A stretch of DNA of 28,825 nt from Atkinsonella hypoxylon (GCA_000729835.1 JFHB01000292.1:1-28825); one strand, 5' to 3'. Counted from the stretch's first letter, positions 11,362 through 22,792 are shown. Notes: generated by a model from the sequence alone, not told the origin. Made by a program: numbers and translations.

Positions 11362-11980
11362 AGCATTCTCTGCATTAGGGCTATACAAGTTCCTTAGAGA
11401 AGGTCAGACCGTATATTGTAAGATTACATGGCGTTGGGGTCAAATGGGATAAAGACGTCTAAGGGATCCCCGACGTGTACATTTGCATGGGTCAATCGAG
11501 CTTTTTCAAGATGCCTTCGCTGCCTATCTCACTCGATTTTTATGCACAAACTTGACAAGCTGCCGTTCATCTAAATGCTCTACTCTCCTGGATGTCGTAG
11601 AGACGTTTTTGTTCAATATTTTATATATGTTGGTGCCGAGTGGCTACCCGGTGAGGTTAGCTGCTTGTAAACAGTTAATACTGGGCTATCGCTGTGATCA
11701 AAATGTCATTTCGGCTCGCTTAGCTGCTGCGTCTGTTTTGAAATCTTTCTACACACGTTAGTATCGCGTATGTGTATACATCTTGGTTCTTCTATCTAAA
11801 ATGCTTTGCTTTCTAGAATATTCATCATCACAATTGTATGCCGATTTAATGGTGTATATTTGTTTTAGGCGCCTGCGAGAACCTCATGTTCTGATCCTGG
11901 GCCATGGTCTTCTATCGATTTTCGCTAATTGTCAGGAAGCAGAGTCGTAATATTGAAATAGAATATTTATCTTTCTTGTT

Positions 11981-12001
11981 AAAAAAAAAAAAAAAAAAAA
12001 A
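11981..12001 (+). repeat. A21 homopolymer
   Basis: Twenty-one consecutive A residues, about 620 bases downstream of the rpn11 stop codon. The run is far too distant for a poly(A) signal of rpn11. Confidence 0.9.
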
Positions 12002-12404
12002 CTCTCTCCCGAACAATAAGCACCGGTACGATCTGCAGGAAGGGAACTACACGCTCTATTCTAATGGTACATTATGTCGGTTAGCTGCGACAGAGACGAA
12101 AATAATTCAACTCTTTCGAGCTCGCCGCGCCCTCGTGCCACGTCGTCAGGGAACGTATCGATGACCAGATGTGATTGATGATGTCCGCGTGTAACGGCCA
12201 GTAGAAAGCCAGACCTCCGTCGTCATCCACCTCCAGCACAGCTCAAGGCGACGGCGTCCAAAAAGGACCCGTCGTCAACTCGAGTCTGTCGAATGACATC
12301 ACTTGGCAGGCAATGAGGCGTTCATGGACCGCCACTTGCCAGGGGTGCCACAGGCATCTTGGCATGGACACATGCTTTGTTTCAGGGGCCATGGGAGGTC
12401 TTAC

Positions 12405-12430
12405 AAAAAAAAAAAAAAAAAAAAAAAAAA
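12405..12430 (+). repeat. A26 homopolymer
   Basis: Twenty-six consecutive A residues. The sequence GTCTTAC occurs immediately before the run and again about 9 bases after it. That could be chance or the trace of a small insertion. Confidence 0.9.
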
Positions 12431-13162
12431 CAAGAAATAGTCTTACTATACTGTGGAACGGGTAGGCAGTATGCAAGCAAGAATAGGTAGCTTGTTGTTT
12501 GCATCTGCGTCTGCATCTTTTCGACGCCAAGGCTTCCAGGCGGCACCGACAGCTATTATTCACCAACACGACACCCTCCCTTTGGGGTACATCTGATGGG
12601 AGTATTTTAATTATCTACCTAGGTGACTTACAATGAGGAATATCGCAAGTTCAGCTCCCGACAAGCGCTTAGTATCAAAGGTCCCATGTTACCTGGCTAT
12701 ATCAACTTTTCCCCTATTAAAAGACATGTCTATGCTGGTAAACAGGGGCGAATTGTCCCTAGCTTGAATATTGGTTCTAGAGGCACCAGTTTCTTAAGCC
12801 TCGCCAAGGCCATGACTTTATCCCTTTGTGTGCCCAAAGGCGCAAAGGAGGTTGCGAACTAGCTAGTGGGCCAATCAGGATCCGTCGGCGCGTCGGGTAC
12901 TTCAATTTATATAAGGGACCTCGCTATAAAAGAAGTCCCAAACAGCTAGCGCGTATAAAAAATGGCGTGGGTCCCGTGACCTTAAAGGGCTGGGTACTAG
13001 AGTCACCCCCAAATCACTCCAGCAGAGCAGGTCGCGCTCACAAGCTGGGGTTGTCATGGGGTAGGATACCGTTGGATCGCTGTTATGATTTGCCCAGCAG
13101 CCGGTTTTAGGGCTGATCTGATCTGACTGACACATGGTCTGAGGAACGGCTGGCTGCTAATT

Positions 13163-13190
13163 ACCTACCTACCTAGGTACCTAGGTACCC
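13163..13190. repeat. CCTAGGTA-type low-complexity palindromic repeat
   Basis: ACCTACCT followed by two overlapping ACCTAGGTACC units, self-complementary in part. Related sequence recurs at 12615-12624 and 15633-15669 within the same gene-empty stretch. Confidence 0.7.
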
Positions 13191-15632
13191 AACCCTAATC
13201 AAAGCACCATTTTTTTCGTCAAAGACGGCGTTGGGTTGTCTTTCTTTGATGCCGATAAGCCTCTAACGCGGTGTCTGGGTAAAATCAGCTGGGAGAATTT
13301 CTGTTATACTTCTATTACAGCGTAAACCAGTGCAGTAGACGAAGTACCCTAGGAGAGTTCTTGATTGGTGCATAATCCTGTTGAGTCCGCATTTGAGCCT
13401 TATCGGCACACAAGAGACCATTACGCACACAGAATATTAACAGGAAATTCTAGTCCGCAGTCAAACTTGGCCGAAGCATTCCATAAACTCGGCTGGCATC
13501 AGCATAATAGTTTACAGCATGTTATGCGATCCATCAAGTACATGCGAAGCAATCAACGGGCCGCTTGATCGGGCAGGGAAGCCCTCGGTTGATGACCAGA
13601 GTCTAGATTGCAGGCTAATGTACGGAGTATGTGCGAAGAACAATGCTCTCCCATTATTTATTATGGAGGTGGTTTCATGCAGAAGAAAGCTGGAGTTGCT
13701 GGGACGTTTCATTTAGTGTAGCTGTCAGATAAAACGGTTGAACCCAAGCTTGGCAATTGTCAACAGGGTACTCCGTACAGCTGATGCCAATTGAATGAGG
13801 CAATCCGTTAATCTGAATGAGAGGCCGCCCGACGTGGCTTTGCATTTACGACTTTTTCACCGGAATCCGGGCTGGTGTGCGAAGGGTAGGAAGATACCTT
13901 GTCGAGGACATCATAAACAGGTAAACACCCTACCTGGCTTAAGGTAATTATAGCTACCGGGGGTATTAGTGATTGGCATTTAGATTGGATTGCAGAGTCT
14001 TTTCTACGTAATTTCAAGAGTTTCCTAGCTGTGCCGGGGGTGGAAAAAAAAAAAAAAATCACGACCCCTCGGTCCACTGAGGTTGGTCTGGTCTGGTCTG
14101 GTCGTGTAATTTTTCACCCGCGTGCCTAGATAGGTACCATGGCGCGCCAACACCATCCCTGGAGACACCCACTAGCCTGCTACGGATTGTAAAGTCATCT
14201 GGTACGGAGTACTACGCAAGTATTCTGTACTAGTGGCGCTACTTTACGCTATTTGAAGTGGCTGGTCCTAGTAATAGGGGAAGGGCCCGGACTTTGCTGC
14301 CTACGGAGTATGTTCCCGTTCAAAGGGGCAAAGTGCGCAGCGGTCCAGACCCAGCCCTTTTTGCGACGCGAGTTGGGATTGGCGGGGCCAGATGGGGCGC
14401 AACTGGAACTATGACGTAAGTTGGTATGGCATGCTGGTCCTTGTCGTCTCCGGGTGTCAAGACTGACTGCCTGGGGCGCGCGAACCTGGGGCTCGAGTTG
14501 ATGCAACTTAAGCCTGTTCTAAGATGCAGCATCTCTTATTCCGACCTCGAGATTCCTGGCATCGAGACTGAACTATCACGGAGAAGTAGGCCAAGCATAG
14601 CATTGCCGTATTATACACATGAGAACTCGCGATACGGGCCGCGGTGTAGAGGATCTAATATGTGACGACACGACTGGCAGGCAGACGGCACGGTGCTGTT
14701 GTTGCATGACATCATCCTCTTTTTCTGTGGCATGGTACCGACTCCGTCACCAGCACGGATGGCACTTGTGTCAAAATCTCAAGTTTGTCTGCCCGAATAG
14801 TGCCTCCTGGCTGTTTTTGTTGGCAGCCTCATTACGTCTCTTCCCGATGCGGATGCGAATCAATTTAGCTCTGGGTAACCTTGTGCACTAACTGTGTTGT
14901 ATGGCTCCGATTGAATAAAGGGTTTGTCTCCTTGGCACTGGGCTCTTATTCTTCAGTTCTATCAATCCAGCTGCTATTCCCGTCGTCCCGTCGTGCGGCT
15001 CTCTAGCCCCGATGATGAAACGGCGGAGGATATTAGTTGCATCGCGTTGAGTGTGGGCAGGCGCCAGCCAGGGTCGCAGAGTGGCTGACTGGCCAATCGA
15101 ATAACACGAGACAGAGAATACTTTGGTGACGCTGACCAGCCTTTCATGGGCTTGTAGGACAGTTCATAACTCTTACGTAGAGTTCTCACACTATGATTGT
15201 ACTGTCATACAAGAGGTTTTCCTCTTACAAGCTGTCACCAGGAACCGGGTTGGCGCGCGATGGTGTATACTACGTACCGGAGTACCTTTAGGTACTTCTT
15301 AGCCGGCAATTGTGGTGGGTTACTGAAGAGACTGTTTTGCATAGCTCGAGGTATCTTAGCTGTACTGCGCGAAAGTGGAGCCCGCGATCTAGCTGATACT
15401 CTCACCTCAGATGGATGACGAGCAGCTGTTTCAGATGTTGCAGTGGCGAAGAGGAGTCTGTTATGCTGATGTTTTGCCTAGTCGCAACACATAGTCATCG
15501 AGTAAGGGCGTAGCCAGGCTGAGCATGGGAATAAGAATGGTTTAGACTGTACTTGACTGTAATATCCGGCATTTACCAGTCAATGTCTCTACATACAGCT
15601 AGCTGTACCTAACTTTTACTTACCAACCCACG

Positions 15633-15669
15633 TAGGTAGGTAGCTACCTTAGGTGCCTCCTAGGTACCC
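15633..15669. repeat. TAGGTA/TACCTA palindromic low-complexity block
   Basis: This block contains the perfect 12-base palindrome AGGTAGCTACCT (15638-15649) followed by CCTAGGTACCC. The same 12-base palindrome recurs upstream of the oxalate decarboxylase gene at 26274-26285. Confidence 0.7.
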
Positions 15670-15992
15670 AGATACATCGTCGCATGAGGCAGACCATGTC
15701 CGCACCTGGCGCTGAGTGCCTCGTAATACCAAAGGCACGGAGCACGGGGCACTAGGCAACTGGACATTGGGCACTAGCACTGGCAGGGGCAAGGGCAGGG
15801 CAAGGACACGCATCGTGCAGTGACTATGACGACGGACGAGGGAACAGGGACGGCGGGCTGCAGACTAGACTGGCCAGGGACTGGCCAGGAACTGGGCTAG
15901 GCCGCGACAGACTGGGGTCTTGGACAAAAAGTGACCTCATTTCCAAAAAGTCAAGCCGCATGTGCCCCACCACCATCGACTAAGTTATTCCA

Positions 15993-16048
15993 CTGCCATC
16001 TGCCATCTGCCATCTACCATCTGCCATCTGCCATCTGCCATCTGCCAG
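15993..16048 (+). repeat. Heptamer tandem repeat (CTGCCAT) x8
   Basis: Eight consecutive 7-base units: six exact CTGCCAT, one CTACCAT (16014-16020) and a final CTGCCAG. The array lies about 780 bases upstream of the kinase start codon, in its promoter or leader. As the period is seven, it cannot encode a simple repeated peptide in one frame except with a 21-base period. Confidence 0.95.
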
Positions 16049-16532
16049 CAGCCCGCATCAAGGAAAGAGCGCGACGACCAGACTGAGGAAAGCAGGGCAG
16101 GGCAGAGCAGAGCAGAGCAGAGCCGCCAGCCAGTGCCCACACTCTTCCGTTCTTCGTGCGACTTGGCTGGATCCCGTCCATTCCCTCAACTTCCTTTGGC
16201 CAAGCTAAGCTGTCTGTCTATTTTGTACAGGCACTAGTTACTCCTACTCTGTGAGTGCACCCAGCAAATCGCGGTTAGCAAATCTACTTTGGCCGCATCC
16301 TCCACTCTCCCGCCTCGGCTCTATTTCTTTCACACTTCGACCTCGACCTTTGCTCTGTCTGCTGCTTTCCCATCGCCTCGCCTGGCCTCGCCGAAACGCT
16401 CCATCGTTGGCATTTATTTGCTCTTACTTTTGCACTGTCTGAGAAAACTAGACTTCCCGTCGCCAGAGAGCCGAACCCACTCATCTTTTCTATCCGAGTT
16501 GCAGGTGCCTGTTTCGCGCAGGACCGACGTAA

Positions 16533-16610
16533 TCTTTCTTTCTTTTTTTTCTTTTCTTTTTTTTTTCCTTCGCAAAAAAAACCCCCCCCTTTCCCCCCCC
16601 CCCCACCCCC
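16533..16610 (+). promoter_or_regulatory. Polypyrimidine leader tract of the kinase gene
   Basis: A 39-base pure T/C run (16533-16571), then A8 and an almost pure C tract up to about 16610, ends some 215 bases before the kinase ATG. CT-rich stretches are common just upstream of transcription starts of well-expressed filamentous-fungal genes. The role here is inferred. Length errors in such homopolymers are likely in any assembly. Confidence 0.5.
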
Positions 16611-16826
16611 GGCTTGATCCATCACGAATTCCGCAATTGGCCTACGTCTTGCATCGACGCCTCGGAACCCTGCTCCGAATTAGATTCTTATTTTTCCTTG
16701 GCTTTTATCCTCGTTCTTGTCTCGCGAATACTACGAATCCACGCTCGAGACCTTTGAATAGGCGGATACACATCAGCCAAGGTGGTCTGATCAAGTCGCT
16801 CGCCAGCGACTTAATTCACGACAGCC

Positions 16827-19295
16827 ATGTCGACCATCCAGCAACTCAAAAACTTTATCCGTCACGGTATGTGTTTTTCGCATCATGCCCGCTTAAATAT
16901 TTAACAGCCCTTCCCTCAGCAGTCGAAACAAAAGCCTACTATCTCACCCTAGTTCGTGAAGGCATATGTCATATTCATGTTGAACATTACCGAGCCAGTT
17001 ATATCTTGTCAGCGCCCATCATTCTGACCACTGTTCATTCGCAGGAAAACAAGCGCGCAATGTCAATCTCGTTGACGACACCCTTCGCAAGGATGATACC
17101 GCGGCTGCACATCCCCCGCAACAGCCTACTAACGACAAGAAGATGAATATCTCAGACCCTTCCTTGAACCAGCATATACCTCACAAAGAGCCCCTCGAAG
17201 CCTATTCCGAAGCACCAGGAGATGGTGCCAATAGAGCTGCCCAAGCTGGTCACGCTGCTGCTCACCGTGCTGAACCTGCCCAAATTGTCCTCGACAAGTC
17301 AAGAAGTACTTCCAAGAAGCGCGTTGATGACGCCAGCCTCGCCAAGCTGATCGCCGAAGAAAATGCTAGCAAAAGTAAATTTCCACGATATCCTGGATTG
17401 GAACGATGGGAATTGATTGAGAAGATGGGCGATGGTGCTTTCAGCAACGTATATCGAGCCCGCGATTTGCAAGGCGACGCTGGTGAGGTTGCCATCAAAG
17501 TCGTCCGCAAATATGAAATGAACAGTGTCCAAGTAAGTGTCTTTTGTACAATAAGCTTATCCACTTTGCTCAATTCGTTCACTTTTGCTCTCACCTTTTT
17601 TTGCTTTGTCTTCACCTTTGTTCTTGGCTGTGATTCAGTCTTTGCTGTCTTCTACTATCATGTTCTTCGCACTGTTTTCTATTGTGCAAGTCGCTCTACG
17701 TTTAATGTGAACCGGTTACCAACCAATGGGGCTTACACTCTCGGATAGGGAGATAAGCATCTACACCCGGATTTCAAAAAGGCTCCGAAAGCAGCAGAGG
17801 TGCGCAGAGAAATACTCTCCTTCGTTTGGCGTCTCATCAACCGTCTCTTATGTGTCGAACTTGTCTTGTTCTGTGGTCGTTGAATAACGCCCACGTGCCA
17901 GTCCCAACGGAGTATAGCTGCTAACATAATTGACGTTTTTGTTTCTTTTAGCGATCGAACATTTTGAAAGAGGTCCAGATAATGCGCCAATTAGATCATC
18001 CCAACATTATCAAGCTCATCGCTTTTTCGGAATCTAAGCAGTACTACTACATCGTCCTAGAACTTGCTCCTGGTGGCGAATTATTCCACCAGATCGTTCG
18101 CCTTACATACTTCAGCGAAGAGCTTTCCCGACATGTTATCATCCGAGTTGCTAGAGCTTTGGAGTATCTACATGAGGAGAAGGGTGTGGTTCATCGGTAT
18201 GTCCCCTACGCTCTTTGCTTCCCCTGTCGTGCATGACGTAATTGACTGGAATATAGCGATATCAAGCCAGAAAACATTCTTTTTTACCCCATTCCATTCG
18301 TACCGTCCAGAGTACCAAAGCCTAAACAGCCTGGTGATGAAGACAAGGTTGATGAAGGCGAGTTCCTGCCTGGCCGAGGGGCAGGAGGTATTGGCGAAAT
18401 CAAAATTGCTGATTTTGGATTGTCAAAGATTGTTTGGGAGAGCTCGACGATGACTCCTTGCGGAACTGTCGGATACACTGCTCCTGAAATCGTCAAGGAT
18501 GAGCGCTACTCAAAGTCGGTGGACATGTGGGCGTTGGGATGCGTGCTTTATACCCTTCTCTGCGGATTCCCGCCGTTCTATGACGAGAGCATAGAAGTGC
18601 TCACCGAAAAGGTTGCTCGGGGCCAGTACACTTTTTTGTCCCCTTGGTGGGATGATATCTCCAAGTCAGCCAAGGATCTTATCACCCATCTTTTGACCGT
18701 TGATCCGGAGAAGCGCTATACTATTCGAGAGTTCCTTGCACATCCCTGGATTCAAGGTACGGGTCCCACACCGCACGAAGAGAGGAAGAAATCAGAAGAG
18801 GTTCTCCGGGCTTTCGATTCCAGCAAGTTCGAGGCGAAGAGATATGACTTTCGATCGCCCGGCGCTGTCAACCTGCGTGAAGTTTTTGATGTGAGCTATG
18901 CTGTTCATCGCCAAGAGGAAGAAGGCAAGCGACGGGCTCAAGTTGGAGCTAGAGCTGGTATGGGTAAACCATTGGGTGGTTTGAATGAGGAAGATGAGGA
19001 TGAGGGTCAGATGGAAGTGGATCAAGGTGCTGTTAACAAAGGCAGCGTGGGCACGCACACTTTAGAGCAGAGCATGCGGAACACCAACATTCGGGATCAG
19101 GAAGCGCAGACTCGCGGCCGTGAACGAGAGCGAGTAAATGACAAGGGTTACGGTCAGCACTCAGCAGCCGTGACTGCCGCTGCTCGACAACAAGTCAGGG
19201 ACCGGAACAGGCAAAAAGGGCCTTTCGAATTGAACTTGGAGAATGCGACGCTTCTGGGCAAGCGAGGCAAGAAGATCCCAGCCATGGGTGCATAG
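16827..19295 (+). CDS. CAMK-type serine/threonine kinase, Rck2/Srk1 (MAPK-activated) family
   Basis: Five exons (16827-16866, 17045-17532, 17749-17799, 17952-18196, 18257-19295) encode 620 residues. Introns are 178, 216, 152 and 60 bases. The kinase domain spans about 133-441. It has the glycine loop GDGAFSNV at 142-149, catalytic Lys165 (VAIK), HRDIKPEN around Asp276, DFG at 327-329 and the activation segment TPCGTVGYTAPE ending at Glu352. There is an insertion between strand 3 and helix C and a PGRGAGGIGEIK insertion before DFG, both shared with yeast Rck2. The C-terminus repeats the Rck2-like PFELNLENATLLGKR. Relatives act downstream of the Hog1/Sty1 stress MAPK and modulate translation. 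The MSTIQQLKNFIRHGKQ start matches my memory of fungal homologues. The 17-residue exon 3 has a weak donor (GTGCGC) but restores the conserved spacing. Confidence 0.92.
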
Positions 19296-20398
19296 AAATG
19301 GCTAGGAGACTAGAATCAGCAACAAGAATAATAAGCCGGTCGGCGAATCTTTGAACCAACCGTAACTCTGCTGTTACGACACCCTCGAGTATACGCTCGT
19401 CGAAACGTTTTGGTACACGAGAATATCACAGGAACTGCTTCATCGAGCGATTATGGGGCACATGAGGTTTATGTTTGTCAAATGCTTGGAGTTTCATGGA
19501 CTTGGTTTTTCCTATGTTTGGGCTTGATCGTCTCGCCTCTCCTCCTGTGTTAATTTGGACACACAGTCGGGATGGTACAAGGCTCACCCATTGTATGGAG
19601 CGTTAACATCTTTGGTTGGAACTGGGCTGATTTCTTTTGCTTTTTAATTTTTAATTTTTTTTTTTTTGGTTCTCGTGTATTTTGAGCTTGAGCACCACTG
19701 GGCGTAGTGTCTTGTCGATTCTGTGTCGCGCATAGTTATTGTGCATTCTTTGTCGGCAACAGCGGGCACTGGGATTCATATAGGGAGTTTTGTCGGGCAA
19801 CATTGTGTACATTTCCTTGCGAAGTCTATAGAAACAAGTAGTAAACCTTTGCTCTATCTTATTCCTTGCCGTGAAGGAGATCATAAGGGGACCAGGAGAT
19901 GTGTTTGTTCTGCCGCTAGTGACAGTATCTAGGTAGCTGACACGACCATAGTATTCATGATCTGAAACCTTTTTTGTCTGGACGTGTTGCGCGTTCCTTG
20001 GAAGGGTAAGTCGGTGCGACTTTTTCACAGACGTGGTTCAGAGGCTGAGATTGAACAGCAGATGACATAACTTGGGAGTCATCTTCAGAGCAGACTTGCT
20101 AGTCAATTGAAAGGTACGCTCCACGTAGTGCAATTCTATGCCTAATGCCGCGATGGCGTCGCACGTCACCACTGGCCTGGGTATAAAAGGAACCGCCTTT
20201 TCCTGATGATAAACAGCACTACGGCGTGGCACAAGGTGGGCATCACCATAAAACGTTCCTGCTCTTGAGAAGTGGTTCATGCATGAACAGGCGTTTAGCT
20301 CCGCTGCTTCTTGCGAGACTTGAATGCAACACTTGGGATTGCTGCACCGTGGGATAGACGCTTGGAGGAATACACCATGTTGACTTGACACATCGAAT
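19296..20398. other. Convergent 3' intergenic region
   Basis: The kinase gene (plus) and the SulP gene (minus) converge here, so the segment holds two 3' untranslated regions. A T-rich tract at about 19647-19668 follows the kinase stop by 350 bases. No frame is recognisable as protein, and no RNA gene is visible. Confidence 0.55.
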
Positions 20399-22709
20399 TC
20401 AAGAATCCAGCGTCTTCTCAGTCGCCTCATCTCCATCATGACACAGCGCCACATCGAGCGCGGGGTAGAGCACATCCGACTCAGCCTCTCTCTGCTGCCC
20501 CGGGGACGCAAACTCCCACCCAGTCCTATCAAACCGCTGCCGCACCTCCGCCGCCATGCCAACGAAGCGGAATTCCAGCCCCTGTCCCACATATCGCCGC
20601 AATTCCATCTTCAGCTCGATCAGTGAGTTGACCCCCGTGACGTCCATGAACGAAACGCGTGCGAAGTCGAGGACGATCTTCTTCAGGGGAGTCTCGTCCC
20701 CGTTCAAAGCTTTGACGCCCAATCTCTTGCGTAGCTTGACGATTTGCCTCTTGGTAGATGGATTCCATGTGCGCTCGGTCTTGTCAATGGCAACGGCAGC
20801 GTCGGACGCAGGCTCGAAGTGGACTTTGACGGAGCGTATGACGGAGCCTTTGACTCGTTCTGCGTTGAGGAAGAATAGGTCCCCTTTGAACTGGACGAGG
20901 AACGTCTCGGGCGGGATGTCAAGGTTGGTGATTGCGGGATGGCGGGCGAGGATGGAGGGGGGCGTGTTCTTGGTTTCCGTGTGCGATAGGCCTGTCCAGC
21001 GGGGGAATGCCAGACGGAGGAGGGTGTAGACGATGCTGAAGCCCACGGCGGCAGCGAGGCCGATTTCCGTCGAGGTGAAGAGCGTGACCCAGAAGCCGAG
21101 CATGGAGCCGACGAAGTCGATGAAGGACATCTTCCAGAAGCGGTAGAATTGACGGGGGTGGGCTACGAGATGGGCTACTGCCATGATCTAGGAGAGATAG
21201 TCTTCGTAAGAAAGAACCCTTGTACAGACAGCAAATCGTACATGTTGGCAAAAGGAGGGTAGATGGAACGCAGAGGGTGAGGGTCAGGAGTTCTACGTAC
21301 GATGATAGCCGAAAGCGTTGCCTTGGGGATCCAGTACAGAGCTGGCGCAAGTTCATACAGAGTCAAGATGATGAAGCCGGACGTGAAGATGAAATTCACA
21401 GGGCTGTGGACGTTGCAGTCCGAGTTGACTGCGGTCCTGGACATTGCGCCGCCCGTAGCCATGGCGCCAAACAAGCTGTTGGCCATGTTATTGACGCCCA
21501 GGAACACCAACTCCTGACTCTTGTCGATGCTGTAATTGTTCCGCAGGCCAAAGGCTTTCCCGACACCGAGATGCTCGACCGACATGGCAATCAGCGGCGC
21601 CACCGACCTGGACACAACGTCCCGCAGCAGACGGGCATCGTGGTTCCTGGGAGCCGGCAAGCCATGAGCATCGACCTTGGTGACAGCCCAGAGGAGATCG
21701 TGCCCACGATCCCTATTGCACAGATACGACACGAGGGTGAAGATAATTAAGATAATGACGGCGCGGCTCGTGGCCACGAACTTGATATACTTGTTCCTCC
21801 TCCCCCAGCTCCTGCCGGCCTGCTCCAGGGCGACGAGCCCAGCGATGCTGGCGACGCCGATGCACAGCGTAAGCGGCTTGATCCGACCCAGATGGCCGAG
21901 CACAGCGCGGACAATGCCCGCAGCACCGCTGGGCGCATCCAGGCCGACGAGCGAGCCAAGCTGTCCGAGGGCAATGACGAGCGCAACGGCGGAGATCCAC
22001 CCCGTGAGCACGGGGGCCGAGACGAGGTCGAGCAGAAAGCCGAGTTTGAGAAGGCCGATGGCCAGGGCGTAGACGCCGACCATGAAGGCTACGGCGGACG
22101 CGACGTCGCTGGCTTTGTATCCCTTCTTAGTCAAGTTCGCTACCGCTTCGGCAGTGAGAAGGCCGAGGATGGAGGTAGGACCGGCGGAGAGTTCTGTTTG
22201 GAAAAAAAAAAAAAAGAGAAGAACATGTCATTAAATCTCTCATTTTCTCGTAGTGATGATGACCGGTTAATTACCTTTTGAGGTCCCCAAGAAGAAGTAC
22301 AGAGCAGGCGGTAGAAAGCTGCTGTAGAGGCCGTTCACGATGCTGATCTTGGCAATCTTGGCATACGCAAGTCCTGCCGGGCAAGCAAGTTCCCGCATCA
22401 TTCAGCGATGACGGCCCCGCAAATAAGGGCCGCAAGAAGGGATTGATGTCTTCGTCGGGAAACTGCCCACTCACCTTGTGGGATGAGCATCACCCCAACG
22501 GTGATTCCGCCGATGGCGTCGCGCACAATCCATCTGTAGTCGTAGCCGGGCAGCCACTGCGCGACGGGCAGTTTCTCAGCCAGGTACTCCGCCGTCACGG
22601 ATGGCAAACGCCTGCAGACGGGATCGATCCAGCTCCGGGCTCTGCTGATGTTGGGGTCTGTTCGAAAAGCAGTGTCAATTGCTGCCTTGGCCCTCGACAG
22701 CCTCTCCAT
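20399..22709 (-). CDS. SulP-family anion transporter with C-terminal STAS domain
   Basis: Four exons on the minus strand (22709-22475, 22373-22275, 22193-21301, 21187-20399) encode 671 residues, with introns of 101, 81 and 113 bases. The N-terminus leads into the SulP signature GGITVGVMLIPQGLAYAKI, split by intron 1. About 10-12 hydrophobic segments follow, including SAGPTSILGLLTAEAV and VNNMANSLFGAMATGGAMSRTAVN. The cytosolic STAS domain begins near residue 503, with VLDFARVSFMDVTGVNSL as its conserved core. SulP proteins move sulphate and other divalent or monovalent anions. Some animal members carry oxalate. The protein is shorter than the main fungal sulphate permeases (around 800 residues), so it is probably a paralogous clade. 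Its substrate cannot be told from sequence. It is co-oriented with the oxalate decarboxylase upstream. Confidence 0.93.
22202..22215 (+). repeat. A14 tract inside SulP intron 2
   Basis: Fourteen A on the plus strand read as a T14 tract in the SulP pre-mRNA, just downstream of the start of intron 2's 3' portion, where it can serve as the polypyrimidine tract before the CAG acceptor at 22196-22194. Confidence 0.8.
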
Positions 22710-22783
22710 GGTAGAAAAAGGGCAGATTGTGTGAAGAGGTAGCGATGCGAGGGTTCGTCCTTTCTCATGTCCCCTGCAACCGG

Positions 22784-22792
22784 TATATAAAA
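22784..22792 (-). promoter_or_regulatory. Candidate TATA element of the SulP gene
   Basis: The core TATATA lies 75 bases upstream of the SulP ATG and reads TTTTATATA on the coding (minus) strand. Position is plausible for a TATA box with a short leader. No start-site evidence exists. Confidence 0.3.

Larger units (their letters stand above)
11362..16826. other. 5.5 kb stretch without a supportable gene
   Basis: No open frame here shows recognisable protein similarity. The longest ones are mostly TTG-started or composition-driven. The content changes along its length. First comes an AT-rich 3' flank of rpn11 with A21 at 11981-12001. Then there is a mixed region with A26 at 12405-12430. A section with four TACGGAGTA copies (13621-14310) and CCTAGGTA-type sequence follows, and then G/C-rich low-complexity sequence (15720-15910). 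It ends in the leader or promoter of the kinase gene. Degraded mobile-element sequence is possible, but I see no intact terminal repeats or transposase. Confidence 0.55.

Noticed and set aside
12405..12430. Retroposed SINE ending in poly(A)
   Set aside because: The flanking GTCTTAC copies lie immediately around the A run, leaving almost no element body, and no Pol III promoter boxes were recognisable upstream.
13188..13200. Telomere-like CCCTAA
   Set aside because: Only a single AACCCTAAT occurs, with no tandem array.
13365..13568. Short frame reminiscent of transposase-like text (QSNLAEAFHKL)
   Set aside because: Starts at TTG, only 67 codons, and I could not tie it to a named transposase family with confidence. 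A protein search against fungal MULE/hAT proteins would decide.
15993..16048. CRISPR-like array
   Set aside because: The unit is 7 bases with no spacers, and the genome is eukaryotic. It is a simple tandem repeat.
16289..17146. 285-codon plus-strand open frame overlapping the kinase start
   Set aside because: It begins at TTG, runs through the pyrimidine tract and kinase intron 1, and is in another frame from the kinase. It is composition-driven, with no recognisable domain.
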